Below are positions 1-8,895 of a DNA stretch of 64,000 nt, one piece after another (positions within the stretch are counted from its first letter, which is position 1; every line of letters begins with the position of its first letter). The DNA comes from Allobosea sp. BK604 (lineage in GTDB: Bacteria; Pseudomonadota; Alphaproteobacteria; Rhizobiales; Beijerinckiaceae). The translations under genes were made by a program, and so were the position numbers. The notes beneath the pieces are model-generated. The model searched no databases. It saw only the letters and a list, made by a program, of their open reading frames with translations, and was not told the origin of the DNA. The stretch spans positions 117,423-181,422 of the forward strand of contig NZ_SLZF01000016.1 in assembly GCF_004341515.1 (NCBI RefSeq), written 5' to 3'.

Positions 1-428
1 GCGGTTTCCGCTTCACGCCTGCCACACATCTGCTGCTGGCCTTCGCTCAGGCCTGCAAGGAGCACGAGGAAGAAGGCGGCGTCGCCGGCCGACGGGCGCG
101 GTATGCCGCAAGCTGGCGCCGTCTCGTCGACGGCATGCGCCAGATGGGCTTTCACACGCTGGTCGACGATGCCCATGCCTCGCCAATCGTCTCGACCTTC
201 CACGACCCCGACGATCCGAACTACTCCTTCGGCCAGCTCTATGCCGGGATGAAGAAGCGCGGCTTCATCATCTTTCCCGGACGGCTTGCCGCCGCCAACA
301 CCTTCCGCATCGCCAATATCGGTATCGTCACGCCCGAGGATATTGGCCGGGCGATGGACGCGCTCTCGGAGTGCTTCGCCGAGATGGGCGTCAAGAATTT
401 CGGCCGCGCAGAAGTCGCGGCAGCCTGA
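1..428 (+). CDS. phnW: 2-aminoethylphosphonate-pyruvate transaminase, C-terminal part (gene cut by window edge)
   Basis: The reading frame is open from base 3 and gives the last 141 residues of a class V, PLP-dependent aminotransferase. The segment FRFTPATH, a long helical stretch and the closing TFRIANIG..TPEDIGRAM match the small C-terminal domain of PhnW enzymes, which move the amino group of 2-aminoethylphosphonate to pyruvate, giving phosphonoacetaldehyde and alanine. The PLP lysine and N-terminal two thirds lie outside the window. A solute-binding protein gene follows 43 bases downstream, consistent with a phosphonate-use operon. Related class V aminotransferases cannot be excluded from this part alone. 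Confidence 0.72.
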   Translation, partial: GFRFTPATHLLLAFAQACKEHEEEGGVAGRRARYAASWRRLVDGMRQMGFHTLVDDAHASPIVSTFHDPDDPNYSFGQLYAGMKKRGFIIFPGRLAAANTFRIANIGIVTPEDIGRAMDALSECFAEMGVKNFGRAEVAAA

Positions 429-471
429 ACGATCAGACGAGACTCGATCCACGCAACAGGAAGGAACTCCG

Positions 472-2049
472 ATGAAGTCGCTCCGCCTCGCCGCCACAGC
501 CGTCGCTGCCAGCCTTCTATCCGTGGCGCTCGCACTGCCGACCACTGCTCAGACCCTGACCATCGGCCTGCGTTCCGGCACCGACGGGCTGGACCCGCAG
601 TTCAGTTCGCTCGGCAATTCGGTCTCGGTCTACCGCAACATCTACGACACGCTCGTCTCGCGCGACGAGACCCTGGAGCCGACCGCCTCGCTCGCGACCT
701 CCTGGAAGCTCATCGACGACAACACCTGGGAATTCACCCTGCGGCCCGGCGTGAAATTCCATGACGGCTCGGATTTCACGGGAGAGGACGTGAAGTACTC
801 GATCGAGCGCGTGCCGAACGCGGGCGGGGCGACCGGCGGCATGATGCTCTACATGACCGGTATCACCAAGGTGGAGGTGATCGAGCCGCTGAAAATCCGG
901 ATCCTGACCTCGTCGCCGACGCCGCTGCTGCTGCGCAACCTCGCCCAGCTCTTTATCCTGCCGAAGTCGCTGGGAACGCCGACGCAGGAGGACTTCCAGT
1001 CCGGCAAGGCGGCTATTGGCACCGGCCCCTACAAGGTCGTCTCCTGGCAGCCCAAAGGCGACCTCGTGGTCGCGCGCCACGATACCTACTGGGGCGGCAA
1101 GCAGCCCTGGGAGCGGATCGTGATGAAGGAGATTCTCGCCGATCAGTCCCGCGTCGCTGCGCTGCTCGCCGGCGACGTCGATCTGATCAACTACGTTCCC
1201 TCCGTCGATGTCGAGCAACTCAAGAAGAGCGCAGCTGTTGCAATCTTCCAGACGCCCTCGGTCTATAATTTCATGCTGTATCCCGAAGTCGGCCGTGACC
1301 AATCACCATTCGTCACTGACGCCGACGGCAAACCGATGACCAAGAACCCCCTGAAGGACATCCGCATCCGCAAGGCCATCTCGATGGCGGTCAACCGGCA
1401 GGCGATCGTCGAACGCGTCATGCACGGACAAGGCGCCGCCGCCGGCCAGCTTTCGCCCGACGGTCTGTGGGGCACCAGCACGGCCCTGAAGCCGGATGCA
1501 TTCGATCCGGATGGCGCCAAGAAGCTGCTCGCAGAGGCAGGTTATCCGAACGGCTTCGGCATCACCCTGCACTGCACCTCGGACCGCCTGCCGAATGACG
1601 GCTCGGTCTGCACCGCGCTTGGCGGCATGCTTAACCGCATCGGCATCAAGGCCATCGTCGCCGCGACACCGCGCGCGGTCTTCTTCCCCGCTTCGGCACG
1701 GCTGGAATACTCGCTGCAGATGTCGGGCTGGGGTTCGCTTTCGGGCGAGACCTCCTACATCCTGCAGTCTCTGGTCCATACGCTCGATGCCGGCAAGCGC
1801 CTCGGTGCCAACAATCGTACCATGTATTCCAACCCCAAGCTCGACGGAGTCATCCAGACGGCGATCACCACTGTCGACGACACCAAGCGCAAGGCCTTGC
1901 TGATCGAGGCGATGGAAATCTCGATCAAGGACTATTCAACGATCCCCGTCGTAACGCTCAACGCGATCTGGGCCGGCCGCAAGGACAAAGTCTCCTATGC
2001 CGCACGCAACGACGAGGAGACCAATGTCCTGCAGATGAAGAAGCCCTGA
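472..2049 (+). CDS. ABC transporter substrate-binding protein, family 5 (peptide/opine/nickel type)
   Basis: A 525-residue periplasmic protein. Residues 1 to about 27 form a signal peptide ending in PTTAQ. The mature part has the SBP_bac_5 pattern: an N-terminal GLDPQFSS..YRNIYDTLV region, WEFTLRPGVKFHDGSDFTGEDVKYSI around residues 80-110, and GTGPYKV..W near residue 180. The ATG at 472 follows an aaggaa motif and starts exactly at the signal peptide; the open frame extends upstream only as read-through. The family feeds peptides or other small solutes to ABC importers. Location after phnW suggests an organophosphonate-related ligand, but that is inference. No permease or ATPase gene follows, so the rest of the transporter must lie elsewhere or upstream. 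Confidence 0.85.
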   Translation: MKSLRLAATAVAASLLSVALALPTTAQTLTIGLRSGTDGLDPQFSSLGNSVSVYRNIYDTLVSRDETLEPTASLATSWKLIDDNTWEFTLRPGVKFHDGSDFTGEDVKYSIERVPNAGGATGGMMLYMTGITKVEVIEPLKIRILTSSPTPLLLRNLAQLFILPKSLGTPTQEDFQSGKAAIGTGPYKVVSWQPKGDLVVARHDTYWGGKQPWERIVMKEILADQSRVAALLAGDVDLINYVPSVDVEQLKKSAAVAIFQTPSVYNFMLYPEVGRDQSPFVTDADGKPMTKNPLKDIRIRKAISMAVNRQAIVERVMHGQGAAAGQLSPDGLWGTSTALKPDAFDPDGAKKLLAEAGYPNGFGITLHCTSDRLPNDGSVCTALGGMLNRIGIKAIVAATPRAVFFPASARLEYSLQMSGWGSLSGETSYILQSLVHTLDAGKRLGANNRTMYSNPKLDGVIQTAITTVDDTKRKALLIEAMEISIKDYSTIPVVTLNAIWAGRKDKVSYAARNDEETNVLQMKKP

Positions 2050-2090
2050 GCTCCCGTTCCGGACGTGCCTTGCGCGCCGGGAACACGGCC

Positions 2091-2305
2091 TCAGTCGAGT
2101 CGCGCGACGATCCCCGCCGCAGTCTTGGACGCGGCGGGAAAGCGCATGATGATCATCGGGTCATGTCCAGGGACGACCAGGGTGTCATCGCTCGCCAGCG
2201 CGCGCCGGATCTCAATGTCCGCAACTGGCGCAACACAAAAGGAACGCCCCGGACGATCTCGATGGGAAACAGGCGCCCTCAGTAAGTTCCCGCACGGTCC
2301 TCGAG
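2091..2305 (-). pseudogene. Remnant of a metallo-beta-lactamase-fold hydrolase (C-terminal end)
   Basis: On the minus strand one frame ends with ASDDTLVVPGHDPMIIMRFP and a stop at 2091-2093. VPGHDP followed by a hydrophobic stretch is typical of the C-terminus of lactonase-like MBL-fold hydrolases. Just upstream, two other frames give TVRELTEG and RLFPIEIV, which fit the preceding part of the same family (..EGR.FPI..). The pieces lie in different frames and no start is present, so this looks like a frameshifted, 5'-truncated gene. The metal-binding HxHxDH region is absent. Identification is by pattern only. Confidence 0.42.
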
Positions 2306-2327
2306 CTGCAACTGCCGACTGCGGCGG

Positions 2328-3194
2328 TCACGGTTGGAGCGGTATCGTCGCAATATGATCGGTCACGATGGTTATGAATGCCCGCAGCCGCTGAAGGCGC
2401 CGTATGTCCCGATGATAACCCATCCAGATGTCCCGTGAGGGCGGCTCTACCGGCAGGTCAAGCTTGCGAAGACCCACTATCTGACTTCCGACCACTTGGG
2501 GCAGGACGGCGATGCCAATGCCCTGGCGGCTCATCCGCCCCTGCACGTTCCGATTGTTCGACCGGAGCAGCGGCTTCGCGTTCGGAAAGCTCTCGGTGAG
2601 CCAGGCAATATCCGGGAACTGGCCGGTAGACGTGTCGTGGGTGATGAGCCGGAAGCCGGCGCCATCACCATACACCGGCTCGGGTGAGCCTGCCGCAACG
2701 TAGACGCCATAGGGCAGACGGACCAATCGTCGCTGCAGGACGTCGGGGTTATCGAACGGCACGATCCGGAAAGCGATGTCGGCCTCCCGCTGCGCCAGGC
2801 TGAACAGGCGGGTGCCGGTGAGGATTTCCAGATCGACGTGCGGATAGGCTTTTGCGTAATCGTCAATGATCGGCGGGAGGACGTAGGCGCCAAACCAATC
2901 GGCGGACGATATCCGCAAAGTGCCCTGAAGGGCTTGCTCCTGTCCGGCAAGCCGCCGCTCGATGGCCAGAGCGCCTTCCTCCATCTGCTCAGCCAGAGCG
3001 ATGACGGCGTCGCCTTCTTCGGTGGGAATGAAGCCGTCGGCCGTTCTCTGAAACAACGTCTGGCCGGTCGCCTGTTCGAGTGCCCGAAGGCGGCGTCCGA
3101 CCGTGGGATGGCTCAGATGAAGCGCGCGAGCGGCTGCGCCCAGCGTGCCGGTGCGGGCAATGGCCAGAAAGATCCTCACATCACTCCACTCCAC
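2328..3194 (-). CDS. LysR-family transcriptional regulator
   Basis: A 288-residue regulator. The N-terminal winged helix reads VEWSDVRIFLAIARTGTLG, then AARALHLSHPTVGRRLRALE, followed by a substrate-binding domain with LRISSADWFG near residue 95. No ATG is available; the frame is open to 3245 but the family normally begins a few residues before the first helix, so the GTG at 3194 is preferred. It is transcribed divergently from the SDR/MFS pair beginning at 3358, and LysR proteins commonly control the divergent neighbour. The inducer is unknown. Confidence 0.86.
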   Translation of the reverse strand: MEWSDVRIFLAIARTGTLGAAARALHLSHPTVGRRLRALEQATGQTLFQRTADGFIPTEEGDAVIALAEQMEEGALAIERRLAGQEQALQGTLRISSADWFGAYVLPPIIDDYAKAYPHVDLEILTGTRLFSLAQREADIAFRIVPFDNPDVLQRRLVRLPYGVYVAAGSPEPVYGDGAGFRLITHDTSTGQFPDIAWLTESFPNAKPLLRSNNRNVQGRMSRQGIGIAVLPQVVGSQIVGLRKLDLPVEPPSRDIWMGYHRDIRRLQRLRAFITIVTDHIATIPLQP

Positions 3195-3357
3195 AGCCGC
3201 ACCCACAAAACTGAACGGAGATCGTACGGTACTGTCAGTTATCAAACAAATCCAACCGCCTATCTTCCTCGCATCCCGCTGCGGACGAAAAAGCGCGCCG
3301 GCCGCTTATGGCGGCGGGTTGGCGCGGCGCTCGGTCCCAACGCTGAAGGAGGACATG

Positions 3358-4203
3358 ATGAAAACCTGGCTGATCACTGGATGCTCGTCGGGGCTGGGCC
3401 GGCAGCTTGCCGAGGCCGTAGCCGCGCGGGGCGATCGCCTCGTCGCCACTGCCCGCTCGACGGATGGCTTGCAGCCGCTGTGCGAACGCTATCCCGAGAC
3501 GGTGCGGAGCATTGCGCTGGACGTCACCCGCGCCGGCGACGCCGCAAGGGCCGTGGCGCTCGCCGAAGGCGCGTTTGGCGGTCTTGACGTCCTCGTCAAC
3601 AATGCCGGCTTCGGCTTCATCGGTGCGATCGAAGAGGGAGAGCCCGACGAATATCGACCGATGTTCGACGTGAACCTCTTCGGCCTGATCGAGACGACCC
3701 GGGCCGCCCTGCCGGCGCTGCGCAGACGTGCCGGAGCCCGCATCGTCAATCTCTCGTCCGGCGCCGGGATCGCCGGTTCCGCGGGCTTCGGCTTCTACAA
3801 TGCGAGCAAGTTTGCGGTCGAAGGTCTGTCCGAAGCGCTCGCACAGGAGCTTCGTCCGCTCGGCGTGCACGTGATCATCGTCGAGCCCGGCCCGTTCCGC
3901 ACCGAGTTCCTCGGTCGCTCGATGCTCACCGCGGCGCAGGAGATCGCCGCCTATGGCGAGACGGTGCCGGCGAGACGGGATTATCGCCGGACCAATAATG
4001 GCAGGCAGGCAGGCGACCCGGCCAAAGCCGTCGCCGTCATGCTGCGGGCCGTCGATTCCGAGCATCCGCCGCTGCACCTGCCGATCGGGCCGCGCGCTCA
4101 CGCTATCGCGCAGCAAAAGCTGGACTCTTTCCGCGCCGACATCGCCGCCTGGCGCGACATCTCCATCGCCACCGACTTCGACACCACAACGAGGACGGCC
4201 TGA
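3358..4203 (+). CDS. Short-chain dehydrogenase/reductase (classical SDR)
   Basis: A 281-residue NAD(P)-dependent oxidoreductase. The cofactor motif TGCSSGLG is at residues 7-14, NNAG at 81-84, the catalytic serine in NLSSGAG near 133 and YNASK at 147-151, so the catalytic Tyr147 and Lys151 are intact. Two ATGs are adjacent (3355 and 3358); the second has the better distance from the AAGGAGG ribosome binding site at 3346-3352. The MFS gene starts 47 bases downstream in the same direction, so the two are probably co-transcribed and controlled by the divergent LysR protein. The substrate cannot be read from sequence. Confidence 0.88.
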   Translation: MKTWLITGCSSGLGRQLAEAVAARGDRLVATARSTDGLQPLCERYPETVRSIALDVTRAGDAARAVALAEGAFGGLDVLVNNAGFGFIGAIEEGEPDEYRPMFDVNLFGLIETTRAALPALRRRAGARIVNLSSGAGIAGSAGFGFYNASKFAVEGLSEALAQELRPLGVHVIIVEPGPFRTEFLGRSMLTAAQEIAAYGETVPARRDYRRTNNGRQAGDPAKAVAVMLRAVDSEHPPLHLPIGPRAHAIAQQKLDSFRADIAAWRDISIATDFDTTTRTA

Positions 4204-4250
4204 CTTGATCGGCGGCAGCGTAGTCCGGGTTTGAGAACGGAAATACACCC

Positions 4251-5744
4251 ATGTGCGTGACGACATGTGAAGCCGCGGCCCTTACGGCCGCCGCGGCTCG
4301 GAACGGTGACGCCCTGCCCGAGCGGCGGCGCTGGACGATGTTCGTGATCCTGCTGGTCGGCGCGTTCCTGCCGCCACTCGACTTCTTCATCGTCAATGTG
4401 GCTCTCCCCTCGATCCGCGGGGACCTGGGCGCCTCCTCCTCCGCCGAGCAGCTCGTCATTTCGTCCTATGCCGCGCTTTATGCCGTGACGCTGACGACCG
4501 GTGGGCGGCTCGGCGATCTGTTCGGTCGCGGCCGCGTGTTCTTTCTCGGCCTGATCGGCTTTGCCGCCGCATCGACGCTGTGCGGCTTCGCCTGGTCGCC
4601 CTGGGCGCTGGTCGCCGGGCGCGCGTTGCAGGGCGTAACGGCCGCCGTCATCGCGCCCCAGGCGCTCGCGTCGGTGCAGGCGATTTTCCCCGAGAGGGAG
4701 AAGCCGCTCGCCCTCAGCATCTATGGTGCGATCTTCGGTTTGGCCGCTGTGGTCGGGCAGGCGATGGGCGGCGTCCTGATCTCGCTGAACCTCATGGGGC
4801 TGGGGTGGCGGGCAATTTTCCTGGTCAACCTGCCGGTGGCGATGCTCGTCCTGCTGTTCGGAATTCCTCTGCTGAAAGAGACGCGCGCGCGCGACGCACG
4901 CCGGCTTGATCTCGGCGGCATGGCGCTGTCGATGCTGACGCTAGCTGCGCTGCTCGTGCCGCTGATCGAGGGGCGCGAAGCCGGGTGGCCGCTCTGGTCC
5001 TGGCTGTCTCTCGTCGCGGTGCCGCTGCTGGCGTGGCTGTTCTGGCGCTATGAGAGCCGGCTGGCACGGGCGGGCGGTGCCCCCCTGCTCGACCCGAGCG
5101 CCTTGCGGGCACCGGGACTGGGCCATGCGCTGCTGATCGCATTGTTGTTCTATTCGATCGGCAGCTTTTTCCAGCTGCTCTCTGTCTACTTGCAGGAGGC
5201 GCTGCATATGACTGCGCTCCAGGCGGGCCTCGTCTTCCTGCCGTTCGGTGCCGGATTCCTGCTCGGGCCGCTGTCGACGTCCTTTCTCCGACGGTTCTGC
5301 GGCGCCTATGTCAATCCGATCGGCATGGGGCTGGAAGTTGCCGGATTCCTTGGTCTCGCCGGGCTCATTGCGGCGACGTGGACCGGCATGCATCCCGCAC
5401 CGATGCCGCTTGCCGCCCTCCTGTTCGTTATCGGTTTTGGGCAAGGTCTCGCGCTGCCGACCCTGATGCGGATGGTGACGGGCCGGGTCTCGCCGGCCCT
5501 GTCCGGCATGATCGCCGGCATCGCCAGCTCGACCCTCCAGGTCAGCACCGCGCTCAGCGTCGCCGTGATCGGCGGGATCTTCTACGAGGTGCTGGGCGCC
5601 CGCACCGATCCGGCCGCCATCACGCAGGCGCTCATCGTCGCCATCCTTTGCATCGCCTTCTGTCTCGCCGGAGGGGTGGCTCTGAGCATTGCGCTCGTCC
5701 GGCGGGCGCCTCCTCCCCGCGCGGAAGCAGAGGGGCAGGTTTGA
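4251..5744 (+). CDS. MFS transporter, DHA2-type (14 TM) drug/metabolite exporter
   Basis: A 497-residue inner-membrane protein with about 14 hydrophobic segments. The first helix contains LDFFIVNVALPSIRGDLG, the D..IVNVALP motif of drug:H+ antiporters of the 14-TM group, and GGRLGDLFGRGRVF (about residues 84-97) is motif A of the major facilitator superfamily. GRALQGVTAAVIAPQALA follows as the motif C region. It probably exports a toxic compound using the proton gradient. It follows the SDR gene and may act on the same compound or its product, which is inference from context. Confidence 0.88.
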   Translation: MCVTTCEAAALTAAAARNGDALPERRRWTMFVILLVGAFLPPLDFFIVNVALPSIRGDLGASSSAEQLVISSYAALYAVTLTTGGRLGDLFGRGRVFFLGLIGFAAASTLCGFAWSPWALVAGRALQGVTAAVIAPQALASVQAIFPEREKPLALSIYGAIFGLAAVVGQAMGGVLISLNLMGLGWRAIFLVNLPVAMLVLLFGIPLLKETRARDARRLDLGGMALSMLTLAALLVPLIEGREAGWPLWSWLSLVAVPLLAWLFWRYESRLARAGGAPLLDPSALRAPGLGHALLIALLFYSIGSFFQLLSVYLQEALHMTALQAGLVFLPFGAGFLLGPLSTSFLRRFCGAYVNPIGMGLEVAGFLGLAGLIAATWTGMHPAPMPLAALLFVIGFGQGLALPTLMRMVTGRVSPALSGMIAGIASSTLQVSTALSVAVIGGIFYEVLGARTDPAAITQALIVAILCIAFCLAGGVALSIALVRRAPPPRAEAEGQV

Positions 5745-5886
5745 GATCCCCTGCAGGACGTATCCCCGGAGGCGGCTGGCGCCAATGACGCGGCTCTATC
5801 GGAGCCGAAGACCGACGCCTGCACAACCGCGACGCCCGGCGACCGGGATCATCTCTCGCGCCAGATCAGGAAACAGGACAACCTTG

Positions 5887-6402
5887 ATGTTTGGAATTTC
5901 GCCACTCGGCTGGGTGCATACGCTCGGCAGTCTGCCTGCCATTCCACTCGCCATCTACATGCTTGCCCGGCACGGCAGGATCGTGCCGCGATCTGTACCC
6001 GGCGCGCTTTATTTCATTTCGATGCTCATCGGCGCGTCAACGGTGTTTCTCGTCGCGCATGAGCCTGTAAGCTACGGCATCGGCGCAGCAACCATCATGC
6101 TGCTGCTTGCCGGTTATGGCGTCGGTCGGATTTCACGCTTTGGCCGTGTTAGCACCTACCTCGAAACGGTCTTTCTCACCCTGACGACGTTTCTTTTGAT
6201 GGTGCCGAGCGTCAGCGAAACGCTTCGCCGCGTCCCGGATGGCCATCCCCTGGTTACCGATCCGAAGTCACCGCTCCTCCTGGGCGCCCTGGCCGGTCTT
6301 TTCGTCATGCTCGTCGTCGGACTGACCGCTCAGATGATTTATTTGCGCAGGCACGACTGGCGCGTGGCAGACCCGTCACCGGGCAGGATTGCCGCCGAGT
6401 GA
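5887..6402 (+). CDS. Hypothetical four-helix integral membrane protein
   Basis: A 171-residue protein with four clear hydrophobic helices at about residues 8-27, 40-60, 68-85 and 95-113, plus a fifth near the C-terminus (PLLLGALAGLFVMLVVGLTAQMIYL). The frame is open further upstream, but the ATG at 5887 begins directly before the first helix, and the upstream extension reads as low-complexity arginine-rich sequence. I do not recognise the family with certainty. It follows the exporter gene by 142 bases, so it may have its own promoter. Confidence 0.62.
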   Translation: MFGISPLGWVHTLGSLPAIPLAIYMLARHGRIVPRSVPGALYFISMLIGASTVFLVAHEPVSYGIGAATIMLLLAGYGVGRISRFGRVSTYLETVFLTLTTFLLMVPSVSETLRRVPDGHPLVTDPKSPLLLGALAGLFVMLVVGLTAQMIYLRRHDWRVADPSPGRIAAE

Positions 6403-6465
6403 TCGCAGAGTCGATCTCCTGGCGACGGTCAGCAGCAAGGCTTGGCTGGGAAGGCGCGTTCGAAC

Positions 6466-6993
6466 TCACGCGCCGGAAGCCGCTTTTCCGATCAGAGCGT
6501 CGATCCGGGCCTCGATTTGGCTGACGGCAGCGCCGACGTTCAGGACCGCGGTGTCCAATACGAGACGGTCTTCGGTCCACGCAGCATAGTCGCGTGCCTT
6601 GACATAGGCCCATGTCGGCGGCTCGAACCCGACTATGTCGGCAGTGCGGGTCTCGACCCGGCGGCGATGCTCGGTTTCGTCGCTACAGATCACTTCGACA
6701 TCGAGGACCGGAGAGCCGAGCTCAGTCGCGACGCTTCGCCAGCCGCACCGGCTCTCCGGAACGGGGTTGACGCTGTCGCCAATGACAAGATTACCGACTT
6801 TCAGGTTTGACGAGGCGATGGCGAAGGCAACCAGATACCCCTCCGGGCCAATGTCTCGAGCGCTATTCGCGCCCTGCTTGAGAGCGTGCTCGATCTCGTC
6901 GACGCGAACGTAGGTGGCGGCTCGCCTTCTGGCCAACGCCTTTCCGATCGTCGTTTTCCCTGTCCCCGGCAGACCGCTGAGCACGACAAGCAT
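6466..6993 (-). CDS. AAA-family P-loop ATPase/kinase-like protein
   Basis: A 175-residue protein opening with a Walker A loop, LSGLPGTGKTTIGKALA, right after the start. VRVDEIEHAL follows, as in small-molecule kinases of the zeta-toxin/gluconate-kinase-like group, and GNLVIGDSVNPVPESR resembles their Walker B/lid region. The ATG at 6993 has GGAG seven bases upstream; the longer frame begins with TTG. It probably phosphorylates a small molecule or binds ATP as a repair enzyme; the substrate is not evident. It is convergent with the preceding membrane protein gene. Confidence 0.75.
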   Translation of the reverse strand: MLVVLSGLPGTGKTTIGKALARRRAATYVRVDEIEHALKQGANSARDIGPEGYLVAFAIASSNLKVGNLVIGDSVNPVPESRCGWRSVATELGSPVLDVEVICSDETEHRRRVETRTADIVGFEPPTWAYVKARDYAAWTEDRLVLDTAVLNVGAAVSQIEARIDALIGKAASGA

Positions 6994-7225
6994 CTCGGCA
7001 CTCCAAGCCAACCTCGATGTCAATCGCCGGTAGCATCAAGGCGGGCAAAAAAGCGTCAGCTATGGATCGAAACGGAGGTCGGGCCAACCGCTCGGCAATG
7101 TCCGTTTGCGGGCAATGCCCCGACGTCCTCTCTTGGCGCAGCGACGAAGTCAGATGAACCTCAGCTTTCCTCCGATTGCGTTGAAGAAGTCGTTGTTTGC
7201 TGCGGGTTTGAAATCCTGATTCAGT

Positions 7226-7545
7226 GGTCTCGGGATCGGAGGGCAGGCTGATGATCGGCGAGCGGACGATCACGAGCTCCATCTGAACCTGGCCTATCGC
7301 TGCTTCTGCCGGCTCGGGCTGCAGGGTGATGCGCCCGACCATTCGACTTTCTCGAAGAACCGGCACGCTCGAAGAACCGGCACGGCCGCCTGCGCGACAA
7401 CGATCTGCTGCGCGAGGTTTTCGAGTCGACCGTCAGGCGCTGCACGGCGGAGGGGCTGGACGGCGGCGAGGGCTTTGCGGTCGATGCCAGCCTGATCAAG
7501 GCCGACGCCAACCGTCGAAGCGGCGTGGCAGGCCGTGATCCTGTG
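7226..7545 (+). pseudogene. IS1182-like transposase remnant, frameshifted
   Basis: Translated fragments ELHLNLAYRCFCRLGLQGDAPDHSTFSKNRH and then RHGRLRDNDLLREVFE..VRRC..EG..GGEGFAVDASLIKADAN match the N-terminal catalytic region of IS1182-group DDE transposases, including the aspartate of VDASLIKADAN. The two halves are in different frames because a 17-base tandem duplication separates them. No start, no downstream catalytic half and no terminal inverted repeats are visible, so the element is dead. It lies between the AAA ATPase gene and the end of the cox cluster, marking a past insertion at that border. The stretch 7024-7225 before it holds no gene I can support. Confidence 0.68.
7351..7384 (+). 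repeat. 17-bp perfect tandem duplication
   Basis: The 17-mer ctcgaagaaccggcacg occurs twice, at 7351-7367 and 7368-7384, with no base between copies. Because 17 is not a multiple of three, the duplication shifts the reading frame inside the transposase remnant after STFSKNRH. With one copy removed, the frame reads through from the DHSTFSKNRH part into GRLRDNDLLRE. Confidence 0.95.
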
Positions 7546-7572
7546 CGCCCCCCAAGCGGCTACAGTAGCTGA

Positions 7573-8031
7573 TCAAGCCTTGATCTCTTGCCCGGCCAGC
7601 TCCTTTCCGAAATTCGCGAAGAACTGTCCGGCGAGCTTGCGGGAGGTCGAATCGATCAGCCGGGCGCCGAGCTGGGCGATCTTGCCACCGACTTCGGCCT
7701 TGACCGTATAGGCCAGCAGCGTCGCCTGCGGACCGTCCTCGGTCAGCGAGACATCGGCCCCGCCCTTGGCGAAGCCGGCGATGCCGCCCTTGCCCTCGCC
7801 CTGGATGGTGTAGGAATGCGGCGGGTTCAGGTTGATGAGCTGGACCTCGCCATTGAAGCTCGCCTTGACCGGCCCCACCCGCAGGGTGACCGTCGCCGCC
7901 ATCTCCGTATCGGAGCGCTTTTCCAGCGTCTCGCAGCCGGGGATGCAGCGCTTGAGCACCTCCGGGTCGTTCAGCGCCGCCCAGACAATAGCGACCGGCG
8001 CCTCGATCCGTTCCTGCCCGTTCATATCCAT
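7573..8031 (-). CDS. coxG: CO dehydrogenase accessory protein CoxG (SRPBCC fold)
   Basis: A 152-residue protein of the carbon monoxide dehydrogenase subunit G family. It begins MDMNGQERIEAPVAIVWAALNDPEVLKRCIPGC, the usual opening (binding-pocket strand, then LNDP..L..CIPGC), and continues with GKGGIAGFAKGGADVSL. CoxG proteins belong to the START/SRPBCC superfamily and are thought to help recruit CO dehydrogenase to the membrane; the exact role is less certain. It is the last gene of the leftward cox cluster, 16 bases after coxF. The ATG at 8031 is chosen because the extension upstream is arginine-rich shadow sequence overlapping coxF. Confidence 0.88.
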   Translation of the reverse strand: MDMNGQERIEAPVAIVWAALNDPEVLKRCIPGCETLEKRSDTEMAATVTLRVGPVKASFNGEVQLINLNPPHSYTIQGEGKGGIAGFAKGGADVSLTEDGPQATLLAYTVKAEVGGKIAQLGARLIDSTSRKLAGQFFANFGKELAGQEIKA

Positions 8032-8047
8032 TGCGTCATCCTCGTCT

Positions 8048-8884
8048 CTAGGTTCTGGAAGCGTCCGCCGCGAGGCGCTGGGCACTGCGGCGATGGCGGA
8101 TGATCTCCGCGAGGATCGACAGGGCGATCTCCTCCGGCGTGATCGCGCCGAGATCGAGCCCGGCCGGCGCCTTGACCGTGTCGAGCAAGGCCTTTGACAC
8201 GCCTTCGTCCGCAAGCCGCGCCCGCAGCGCAGCCATCTTGCGCCGGCTGCCGACGAAGCTGCGGTAATCCGCCTCGAAGCCGAGGGTCGCCTTCAGCGCC
8301 GCCTCGTCGCCCTTGCCTTGCGTCGAAACCACGACGAAGCGCTGCGAGCCCTGGGGCGGCTCGAAAGCGAAGCCGTCGAACAGCCTGTCGGCCTCCGGCA
8401 TGGCAGCGAGCTCGGCGAAGGGCGCCGCCAATGCGACATGGAAGCCCAGCGGCTTCGCCTGCTCGACCAGTGCCAGCGCGACCGGGCTCGCGCCGAAGAC
8501 GACCAGCGTCGGCGCCGGCAGCACCGGCTCGATGAAGATGTCCATCGTGCCTTGCGAGGGACACATGTTCTGGGCGAAGCGGACGCCGTCGCGGTCCTCG
8601 CCCGGGCTGACGCCATGCTCGGCGAGGAGATCGCCCGGCTGGACCGAGATCAGGCGCGGGCGTCCGTCGGCCAGCGCCTCGCGCGCCGCCTTGAGCGCTG
8701 TGCCGCGGGCGCAGCCACCGCCGATCCAGCCGGCCTCGATGCGGCCGTCCGGGCGGATGATCGCCTTGGCGCCGGCCTTGGCCGCCGTCACCGAGACGGT
8801 GCGCACGACGGTGGCAAGGGCAAAGGGTTCCTCGTTGGCCTTGAGGCGGGCGATCAGGTCCATCACGTCGACATGGGCGGTCAT
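8048..8884 (-). CDS. coxF: XdhC/CoxF-type molybdoenzyme maturation protein
   Basis: A 278-residue protein with an N-terminal XdhC domain (GWIGGGCARGTALKAA near residues 55-70) and a C-terminal Rossmann domain starting PTLVVFGASPVALALVEQAKPLG. Proteins of this family help insert or sulfurate the molybdenum cofactor of xanthine-dehydrogenase-type enzymes; in aerobic CO dehydrogenase operons CoxF acts with CoxD and CoxE in building the Mo-S-Cu centre. A GTG at 8899 is in frame, but the ATG at 8884 is preferred because it lies after the coxE stop with GGAGG-like sequence before it. The position between coxE and coxG matches the classical cox order. Confidence 0.85.
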   Translation of the reverse strand: MTAHVDVMDLIARLKANEEPFALATVVRTVSVTAAKAGAKAIIRPDGRIEAGWIGGGCARGTALKAAREALADGRPRLISVQPGDLLAEHGVSPGEDRDGVRFAQNMCPSQGTMDIFIEPVLPAPTLVVFGASPVALALVEQAKPLGFHVALAAPFAELAAMPEADRLFDGFAFEPPQGSQRFVVVSTQGKGDEAALKATLGFEADYRSFVGSRRKMAALRARLADEGVSKALLDTVKAPAGLDLGAITPEEIALSILAEIIRHRRSAQRLAADASRT

Positions 8885-8895
8885 GGTCGCCTCCG

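Noticed and set aside
7024..7225. Short frames between the AAA ATPase gene and the transposase remnant
   Set aside because: They lack starts with binding sites and recognisable patterns; one resembles common low-value intergenic sequence in related bacteria.
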